From: Campylobacter geochelonis
GTDB taxonomy: Bacteria > Campylobacterota > Campylobacteria > Campylobacterales > Campylobacteraceae
NCBI RefSeq assembly: GCF_013201685.1
Contig: NZ_CP053844.1
Location: forward strand, 992,001-1,056,000
DNA length: 64,000 nt
Direction: 5' to 3'
The position numbers and the translations under genes are program-made. Of the stretch, positions 57,858 to 64,000 are shown piece by piece. Within the stretch, counting starts at the first letter, position 1. Each line of letters opens with the position of its first letter. Below the pieces are notes generated by a model. The model was not told the DNA's origin. It was given only the letters and a program-made list of their open reading frames with translations, and ran no database searches.

Positions 57858-59379
57858 ATTTTTTTATACGAACAAAAACTCGTTTTTAGCATATTTTTTA
57901 GACTATTATGCTAAAAAAAGCACTCTAAAATATACGATAAATAAAAACGATGATGAGATTACACTTTTTATAGAGGGTAGTGAAGAAGAGCTTTTAAAAT
58001 TTAGCGATGAGTATATGAATTTAGTTCCAAATTCAGTTTTTTTAGCTAAAAGTAGTGTTGAAGTTGTAAAAGAGACACTAAAGACAAATTTGCAAATCCC
58101 ACAAACCAAATTTGCAAACATAACCCCAGCTGTGATTAAAAACTATATTTCAAAAGCTGAAATTTTGCCAAACGAATACGACATAATAAGCGAAATATCA
58201 GTTTTAAAAGATGGCGAGTTTATCGGTATTACAAGTGAAAATTTTGATGAGTTAGTTGAGTTTTGTTTTTTAAATTTACTTCATAATCAGACGCTAAATT
58301 TAAAAAACAAAAATGGATATTTTATCCTAAAAAGCGGATTTGATTTTAAATATTGTGATTTTGTTATGCCGACAAGTTTGCCGGCTTTACCAAAGGCTTT
58401 TATAGCTGATGAAAAAAGTTTGATAGCTTTAGCTAGTTTTGAAAAACCAGTGATAAATTTAAAAACAAGTGCCATTTTTAGGCAAAATCATAAAGAAGCT
58501 CCACTGTTTTTTGATGTAAAAGCGGCGAGTGATTTTTTTACTTTTGCTCTATTTGATAGACTTAGCAAAGAGGAGCTGTTTTTTGTAAGCGTGAAGATAG
58601 AAAAGAGTGATTTTTTACCTTTGAAAATTTCAGTATCAGAAAACAACTTTATAGTGATAAATCACGGCGAGTTTATATCACAAAGTGAGGCTAAATTTTT
58701 AGAAGAAAAGGAGTTTTCAAATTTTGCTCTTTTTGGGTTGATTTGCAATGAATTTAGTATAATCGAGCAAAAAAATGTAAATATCTTTTTTGATAGAAGC
58801 TTAAGTGATAGTATTAAAGTATATGATAAAAACAGTGCGGTTGAGCTTTTAAAACTACCTAAATTTAGCTCTTTTGAAGAGTTAAAAGATGAGATTTTAA
58901 GTGATGAAGTTGGAAGAACTCTGTTTGAAAATTTCCAAAAAGAGTTTGGTTTTCCAACTGGTGATATAAAAAGCAGTAGTTTTTACTCGCTTTTTGATAT
59001 AGTTTCGCAAATTTTGTTTGGAAAAAATGCTAAGTATTTGTTAGATAATGCTAAAGATTTTTTAGGCACAAAAGGTCCAAGGCTGGACTTTTTATTAAAA
59101 GATACAAACGAGTTTGATTTGGCTAAATTTGTTAGAAGTGGAATGAGCTATAAACTTGCTGGAGTGAGTGATAAAATCATAAGTTATGGCTATATTGAAT
59201 CGCTAGTTTATTTTATAAGTGATTTTTTAGACGACTTAAAAGATGATGCAAATATCGATAATGTCATCTTTACAGGCACGCTTTTTGAAGAAAAAGATAT
59301 ATTAAATTTAATGGAAAAAATCATCTCAAAACAGTTAAATGCTAAATTTAGCAACTATCTAGGACTTGAGGCAAGGTAG
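57841..59379 (+). CDS. hydE: Hydrogenase operon protein of unknown function
   Basis: A 512-residue cytoplasmic protein that I can place only by context. In epsilonproteobacterial hyd operons the gene after hydD is named hydE and is needed for hydrogenase activity. The sequence has no domain that I recognise. The middle repeats short FALF/FSLF-type hydrophobic blocks and the C-terminus has a GPRLDFLLKD segment. I choose ATG 57841 with AAGGCAGGG upstream; it overlaps hydD by 17 bases. It does not resemble HypC, HypD or HypE. The name is by position only. Confidence 0.6.
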   Translation: MIVAFRFFYTNKNSFLAYFLDYYAKKSTLKYTINKNDDEITLFIEGSEEELLKFSDEYMNLVPNSVFLAKSSVEVVKETLKTNLQIPQTKFANITPAVIKNYISKAEILPNEYDIISEISVLKDGEFIGITSENFDELVEFCFLNLLHNQTLNLKNKNGYFILKSGFDFKYCDFVMPTSLPALPKAFIADEKSLIALASFEKPVINLKTSAIFRQNHKEAPLFFDVKAASDFFTFALFDRLSKEELFFVSVKIEKSDFLPLKISVSENNFIVINHGEFISQSEAKFLEEKEFSNFALFGLICNEFSIIEQKNVNIFFDRSLSDSIKVYDKNSAVELLKLPKFSSFEELKDEILSDEVGRTLFENFQKEFGFPTGDIKSSSFYSLFDIVSQILFGKNAKYLLDNAKDFLGTKGPRLDFLLKDTNEFDLAKFVRSGMSYKLAGVSDKIISYGYIESLVYFISDFLDDLKDDANIDNVIFTGTLFEEKDILNLMEKIISKQLNAKFSNYLGLEAR

Positions 59380-61598
59380 TGGAATGCCTAAAATTTAGTA
59401 TTTTTGGTGCAGTGCAGGGGGTGGGATTTCGCCCTTTTATATATGTTTTATGCACTAAACTTGGATTAAAAGGTGAAGTTTATAACGATAGCGAGGGCGT
59501 TAAACTCTTTTTAGGTGGGAGCAAAGAGCAAATTTTGGAGTTTGAAAAAAGACTTTTTGTAGAGCTTCCACCACTTGCAAGAATCGATAAAATCGAAAAA
59601 ATAAAGATAGAAAACCAAAATTTTACAGAATTTAAGATAACAAGCTCAAAACAGACAAGTAAATTTACTCCTATTCTGCCTGATTTTGCGATATGTGATG
59701 AGTGTAGGGCAGAGTTTTATAATAAGGCAAATGAGAGATTTCATTATCCATTTATTAATTGCACGAACTGTGGACCTAGAATTTCTATCATAAGCGAGCT
59801 TCCATATGATAGAAAAAACACAACAATGGCAAAATTTAAGATGTGCAAACTTTGTAAAAGTGAGTATGAAAACCCACTAAATCGCCGTTATCACGCTCAG
59901 CCTATATCTTGTCCAAACTGTGGCCCAAAGCTGTTTTTTAAAGATAAATTTGGAAATTTACTTTCAGGTGATGCGATTAAGAACTGCATAGATGCGTTAA
60001 AAAATGGCAAGATTGTCGCTATAAAAGGACTTGGTGGGTTTCATCTGGTTTGTGATGCTTTGAATAATGAGGCTATTTCTTTGCTTAGAGAGCGAAAGCA
60101 CCGCCCTAAAAAGCCATTTGCCATCATGTGCAAAGATAGCAAAATAGCTAGCGAGTTTGCTATAATCTCTAATGATGAAAAAATGCTTTTAGAATCAAAT
60201 GTTAAACCAATTGTCATTTTAAAGCTTAAAAATAACGGCAAAATTCCACCAAATTTAGCTCCATCTTTAGATAAAATCGGTATTTTTTTGCCTCCGACTG
60301 CGCTTCATCTTCTTATTTTTGAGTATTTTAAAAACCCACTTATAGCTACAAGTGCGAATTTAAGTGGTGAACCGATAATTTATAATGAGCAAATTTTGTT
60401 AAAAAAACTAGGTAGTGTGATTGATTACTATCTTGATAACAATCGAGAAATTTTAACTCCAAGTGACGATAGTATCGCTGTTGTAGTTGATAAAAAGCCT
60501 ATGTTTTTTAGAACATCTCGCGGGCTAAATCCTAAAATTTATCTTTCAAATTTTAAGCAAAAAGGGACTTTTTTAAGTGTCGGAAGTGAGCTTAAAAATC
60601 AGTTTTGTATATATAAAGATGGTCAAATATTTATCTCGCCATATCTAGGAGATCTTAAAAATGTCGCTACATTTGAGCGATTTAAGTCTGTTTTGGCGAT
60701 GTTTGCTAAAAACTATGAGTTAAAATTTGATGCTGTTATCTCTGATTTACATCCAAATTTTTTACACACAAAATACTTTGAAAATCAAGGCTTTATAGTC
60801 CAAAAAGTTCAACACCATTACGCTCATTTGCTAAGCGCTTTAGATGAAAACAAGCTTTTAGGGCAAGATAGAAAATTTTTAGGCTTTTGTTTTGATGGGA
60901 CTGGATATGGTGAAGATGGGCGAATCTGGGGTGGAGAGGTTTTTAAATTCGATGAGTTTGGGTATGAAAGGGTGGCGCATTTTGATGAGTTTTTGCTGCT
61001 TGGCGGTGAGTCAAGTATTAAAAATATCGATCAACTTGCCTTTTCTATACTAAAAAAATATGATATCCAAAACGAGCAATTTTTGGGAAAATTTAGCCAA
61101 ACTAGACTTAAAAATTTAGAAACTTTATATAAAAAAGAGCTAAATTCTTTTTACTCTAGCTCTCTTGGGAGAATTTTTGATGCGTTTTGCGCCGTTGTTT
61201 GTGGGCTTGAAAAAGTTAGCTATGATGGCGAAGCAGGAATGATGCTTGAAGCTTTATACGATAATAATATAAAAAATGCTTATAAATTTAAGTTAGAAAA
61301 TAAAAAAATCATCTATAAAGAAGCATTTGAGTGCGCTTTAAAAGATGAGCCAAAAGTAGCGGCAACTAAATTTATAAATGGTATCTGCAAGCTGTTGGTT
61401 GAGATGGCAAAAAAGTGGAATTTACCAGTCGTTTTAAGTGGCGGAGTCTTTCAAAATCAAACCTTGCTTATAAATTTAATAGATAAATTTAAAGAAGAAA
61501 ATATAGAATTTTATATAAACTCACAAAACCCAACAAACGACAGCGGTATCGCACTTGGGCAGATGGTTTGGTATTTATCTAATAAAAATTGTGTATAA
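59379..61598 (+). CDS. hypF: Carbamoyltransferase HypF
   Basis: HypF activates carbamoyl phosphate to supply the CN ligands of the Ni-Fe site. The 739-residue protein has four parts: an acylphosphatase domain (GAVQGVGFRPF, about 8-18), two zinc fingers (CDEC/CTNCGP and CKLC/CPNCGP), a YrdC-like domain (about 200-375) and a Kae1-like domain with HHYAHLLSAL and FDGTGYGEDGRIWGGE. The start is a GTG overlapping the upstream stop. It is complete. Confidence 0.96.
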   Translation: MECLKFSIFGAVQGVGFRPFIYVLCTKLGLKGEVYNDSEGVKLFLGGSKEQILEFEKRLFVELPPLARIDKIEKIKIENQNFTEFKITSSKQTSKFTPILPDFAICDECRAEFYNKANERFHYPFINCTNCGPRISIISELPYDRKNTTMAKFKMCKLCKSEYENPLNRRYHAQPISCPNCGPKLFFKDKFGNLLSGDAIKNCIDALKNGKIVAIKGLGGFHLVCDALNNEAISLLRERKHRPKKPFAIMCKDSKIASEFAIISNDEKMLLESNVKPIVILKLKNNGKIPPNLAPSLDKIGIFLPPTALHLLIFEYFKNPLIATSANLSGEPIIYNEQILLKKLGSVIDYYLDNNREILTPSDDSIAVVVDKKPMFFRTSRGLNPKIYLSNFKQKGTFLSVGSELKNQFCIYKDGQIFISPYLGDLKNVATFERFKSVLAMFAKNYELKFDAVISDLHPNFLHTKYFENQGFIVQKVQHHYAHLLSALDENKLLGQDRKFLGFCFDGTGYGEDGRIWGGEVFKFDEFGYERVAHFDEFLLLGGESSIKNIDQLAFSILKKYDIQNEQFLGKFSQTRLKNLETLYKKELNSFYSSSLGRIFDAFCAVVCGLEKVSYDGEAGMMLEALYDNNIKNAYKFKLENKKIIYKEAFECALKDEPKVAATKFINGICKLLVEMAKKWNLPVVLSGGVFQNQTLLINLIDKFKEENIEFYINSQNPTNDSGIALGQMVWYLSNKNCV

Positions 61599-61624
61599 TA
61601 TTAAAAAAAATATCAAAAATATTA
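61596..61624. promoter_or_regulatory. Inverted repeat upstream of nikR (candidate nickel-responsive operator)
   Basis: TAATATT, 15 bases, AATATTA forms an inverted repeat at 61596-61624 in the 86-base gap before nikR, overlapping the hypF stop. Helicobacter NikR boxes have TATTATT-like half-sites with a similar spacing, so this is a plausible autoregulatory site. The region is very AT-rich, so chance is not excluded. Confidence 0.35.
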
Positions 61625-61684
61625 TTTATGATGAAAATTAACATAAATTTACTATAATATTGAGATATTGTAAAAGGAAATTTC

Positions 61685-62098
61685 ATGGATGACACTTTAA
61701 GATTTAGCATTTCGTTACCAAAAAATCTGCTTGATGAGATTGATGCAAAAGTAGCGCACCAAGACTACTCATCAAGAAGCGAGTTTATCAGGGATTTGGT
61801 AAGAAAAAAGATAGTAAAAGATGTCTGGCAAGATAAGGAAAACACTCTAATCGGCATTTTAACAACTGTTTATAACCATCACCAAAGCGAACTTGTAGTT
61901 AAAAAAATGTCTATAGAACACGACGCAAAGGTAGAAATTTCATGCACGACGCACGTTCATATAGATCATGAAAACTGCCTTGAAGTCTCTGTTATAAAGG
62001 GAAAGGGTTATTTGATTGAGGAGTTTGCAAACACGATTGCTGGGCTAAAAGGAGTTAAATTTACAAAGCTTACAAAAGCGGCGATTCCAAAGGACTAG
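61685..62098 (+). CDS. nikR: Nickel-responsive regulator NikR
   Basis: NikR is a tetrameric ribbon-helix-helix repressor/activator that responds to nickel. The 137-residue protein has the RHH domain (about 5-48, [28 protein letters not shown]) and an ACT-like metal domain with the ligand set [13 protein letters not shown] (His-X-His and Cys) and an upstream His. Its place between hypF and a hyp gene suggests that it controls this nickel enzyme cluster. AAAAGGAAA precedes the ATG. Confidence 0.95.
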   Translation: MDDTLRFSISLPKNLLDEIDAKVAHQDYSSRSEFIRDLVRKKIVKDVWQDKENTLIGILTTVYNHHQSELVVKKMSIEHDAKVEISCTTHVHIDHENCLEVSVIKGKGYLIEEFANTIAGLKGVKFTKLTKAAIPKD

Positions 62099-62101
62099 AA
62101 A

Positions 62102-63322
62102 TTGAGTATATTTTTTAAAGAAAAGTTAAAAGATGAGCTTATAAAATGGCAAAACAGCGGTATAGTTGATAAAAATACAGCACAAAATATCGCTAAATTT
62201 TATGATATGAACTTAAACGCCAAAGGTTCAAATTTAGCTCTAAATCTCATAGCTTATAGTTTTTTAGCTCTTTCTTTAATCGTTCTAATCGGTGCAAACT
62301 GGGAAGAAATCCCTCGTTTTATCAGGGTTGTTATGCTAGTTGGACTAACTCTTGGCGTTCATATCGCAGGGTTTACAAAGCTTGAAAATTACAGCACTAG
62401 CACGGCGCTTTTTTTCTTAGGAAATCTCTGCTTTGCAAGTAGTATAATCCTAATAGCGCAAATTTATAGCATAGGCGAGTATATGAGCGATGGTGTGCTT
62501 TGGATGGCGATAGGAAGTTTGGCACTATCTTTGGCACTACTCAATCCTATCTTAATGACACAAACGCTGATTTTTGCTGGTGTTTGGTTTGTTGTGGAAA
62601 CTTTTTTAGGAAATTTTCAGCCATTTTTTATAGTTTTTTTACTTTGTGGAGTGTATGCGCTTTGTAAAAAAAGCTCGCTTGTGCTGCTTGCATGGACTTT
62701 AGCTTGGTTTTATCTTTTTGGGGTTGGGTATTTTTTAACATTACCAGAGCCAATTTTTAGCTCATATACTGCTAATGAGATTATTTACTATACATTTTTT
62801 AGTTTGCTTGTGATTTATGGGGCGTCTTTGGTTGTTGGTAAATTTAGTAAAGATTATGCTAGTTTTATGGTTAAATTTACTCTCTTTTTTGGCTCGATTT
62901 TTCTCATGATAGCAACTGCGGTTAATGCTGAATCTTTAGATGATATCTATACAAAAAGTAGCTATGTCTATCTAGTGGTTTTGGCGGTTTTAACTGTTGG
63001 CGCAATAATTTATAAAAAATTTGCTTTTTTGCTGTTTATGGCTGTTTTTGCTATCTTTATAACGCTAGATTTAGGTGGAATTTACTTTAAAGTAACGACT
63101 TCATTTTTGCTCTTTGGACTTGGCTTTTTTATGAGTAAAAATGGGCTAGTATATGGGCGAAGCTGGGAGTTTAGGTTTGGTGTTTTTACGCTGTTTATGC
63201 TAGCTTTAATTCGCTATATCGACTTAGTTGGAGACTACATAGGCGCTAGTTTGCTATTTTTAGTTTTTGCTGTTGTTATACTGTTTTTATCTAAAAAGAT
63301 AGAGGAGCGTAAAAATGTATAG
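62102..63322 (+). CDS. DUF2157 polytopic membrane protein
   Basis: A 406-residue inner-membrane protein with about twelve helices and the N-terminal DUF2157 pattern (KLKDELIKWQNSGIVDKNTA, then FLALSLIVLIGANWEEIPRFIR). The start is TTG 62102, four bases after the nikR stop. Its 3' end overlaps a GDYXXLXY-domain gene, and such a pair is common in bacteria. Its function is unknown. It may simply be inserted in the hydrogenase cluster, or it may belong to it functionally. Confidence 0.85.
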   Translation: MSIFFKEKLKDELIKWQNSGIVDKNTAQNIAKFYDMNLNAKGSNLALNLIAYSFLALSLIVLIGANWEEIPRFIRVVMLVGLTLGVHIAGFTKLENYSTSTALFFLGNLCFASSIILIAQIYSIGEYMSDGVLWMAIGSLALSLALLNPILMTQTLIFAGVWFVVETFLGNFQPFFIVFLLCGVYALCKKSSLVLLAWTLAWFYLFGVGYFLTLPEPIFSSYTANEIIYYTFFSLLVIYGASLVVGKFSKDYASFMVKFTLFFGSIFLMIATAVNAESLDDIYTKSSYVYLVVLAVLTVGAIIYKKFAFLLFMAVFAIFITLDLGGIYFKVTTSFLLFGLGFFMSKNGLVYGRSWEFRFGVFTLFMLALIRYIDLVGDYIGASLLFLVFAVVILFLSKKIEERKNV

Positions 63323-63839
63323 CAAAATACTTTCTAAATTTAGCCTTAAAAAAAGAGTTTTACTAGCTATCTTATTTCAAATTTTGATTTTACTTGCTAT
63401 GCTTTTTACCGCTTTTTTACCACTTGTTTTAGGACGCGAGATGAGAGTTAGCGTTTTACCAGTTGATCCAAGAGATTTGTTTAGAGGAAATTATGTGCAA
63501 CTTAGATATGATTTTAATAACAAAGCTTGCGATATAGATGTTAAAAACGGCGATACAGTCTATGCTCTTTTTAACGATGGTAAGGATGGCAAAGATGAGT
63601 TTGTAAAGCTTGTTAAAGACAGGCCAAAAGATGTTAAATTTATAAAAGGAACGATAAATAACAAAAAGCACAATTGCTATGCTAAATTTGGCATAGAAGC
63701 CTACTTTTTACCAAAAAACAAAGCCGTGGAGGCAGAAAAAAATATCACTTTAAGGGATAATTCCACAGTTGTTTTAAAGGTGTTTAAAAATGGAAAAGCT
63801 AGGATAGAAAGTTTGATTATAGATGGTAAGAAATACTGA
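63315..63839 (+). CDS. GDYXXLXY-domain membrane-anchored protein
   Basis: A 174-residue protein with one N-terminal helix (about 15-37) and an extracytoplasmic domain carrying the signature DPRDLFRGNYVQLRY (about 51-65), the variant GNYxxLxY form of the GDYXXLXY family. It overlaps the upstream DUF2157 gene by 8 bases, and the two are probably translated together. The role of the family is not established. Confidence 0.85.
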   Translation: MYSKILSKFSLKKRVLLAILFQILILLAMLFTAFLPLVLGREMRVSVLPVDPRDLFRGNYVQLRYDFNNKACDIDVKNGDTVYALFNDGKDGKDEFVKLVKDRPKDVKFIKGTINNKKHNCYAKFGIEAYFLPKNKAVEAEKNITLRDNSTVVLKVFKNGKARIESLIIDGKKY

Positions 63840-63911
63840 TAATTTTATGTAGTATTTTATGTAAAATAGACTAAAAAAAATTAAGAAAATAATTATAATT
63901 AAGGAGAAAAA

Positions 63912-64000
63912 ATGTGTAAAGATTGCGGCTGTTCGATAAAAGGACACACTCATAGTCACCAACATAGCGATGATAAAACTCACGCTCATACGCATACTCA
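63912..64000 (+). CDS. hypB: Hydrogenase nickel-incorporation protein HypB (5' end only)
   Basis: The ATG at 63912 follows AAGGAG and begins MCKDCGCSIKGH, then a His-rich stretch (HTHSHQHSDD, HAHTHT) that runs to the window edge. The leading CxxCxC motif and histidine-rich segment are the N-terminal nickel-binding part of HypB. The GTPase domain lies beyond the window. It continues the hyp cluster after the DUF2157 pair. Confidence 0.85.
   Translation, partial: MCKDCGCSIKGHTHSHQHSDDKTHAHTHT

Overview
The window is AT-rich DNA (roughly 30% G+C by eye) from a Campylobacter-type epsilonproteobacterium. Supporting signs are an intact cytolethal distending toxin operon, a Campylobacter-style competence/type II secretion operon (cts), a hydABCDE-hypF-nikR hydrogenase cluster, tightly packed operons with ATGA and TAATG overlaps, frequent TTG starts, and an HspR-type operator in front of clpB. 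I favour a C. fetus/hyointestinalis-like species but cannot fix the species from sequence alone.

Layout. 0-6 kb: the end of a surface-polysaccharide locus, with a glycosyltransferase, rmlA-rmlC-rmlD-rmlB for dTDP-L-rhamnose, an acetyltransferase and a glycosyltransferase pseudogene. 6.7-8.8 kb: cdtA-cdtB-cdtC. 8.9-11.2 kb: a polyprenyl-phosphate sugar-phosphate transferase and, divergently, a Wzz-like chain-length protein. 12.1-18.0 kb: housekeeping genes (S4 protein, tsaE, lptB on the minus strand; argG, rplI, hslV, hslU, era on the plus strand). 18.1-27.5 kb: a nine-gene type II secretion/type IV pilus-like operon for DNA uptake. 27.6-29.7 kb: ftsK, which appears to use an ATT start. 29.7-31.4 kb: gene-free, decayed DNA. 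31.4-34.5 kb: a MOSC protein, ftsW, murG and a tiny membrane-protein ORF. 35.1-36.5 kb: a dead IS1595-family element and a small CRISPR array without cas genes. 36.6-41.8 kb: a phytase-like secreted protein, an arsenic-type operon with an ArsR-ArsC fusion, a 12-copy 13-bp tandem repeat, two adjacent rhodaneses and a DUF805 protein. 41.8-44.1 kb: another decayed region with a pseudogene. 44.1-50.4 kb: htpG, then ctpA-purC-purS-purQ and an SH3 protein. 50.8-53.4 kb: clpB. 53.7-64 kb: the uptake [NiFe]-hydrogenase operon with maturation genes, nikR, a DUF2157/GDYXXLXY membrane pair and the start of hypB.

How the genes work together. The first 11 kb builds and exports surface glycan: rhamnose donor synthesis, glycosyl transfer, lipid-linked initiation and chain-length control, with the toxin operon sitting between the two glycan blocks. 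The cts operon supplies an inner-membrane platform, secretin and ATPases, but no pilin or prepilin peptidase is present here. The hyd/hyp genes make and mature a nickel enzyme, and nikR beside them points to nickel-responsive control. The gene-poor intervals, the IS remnant, the broken glycosyltransferase and the eroded CRISPR array show local gene decay.
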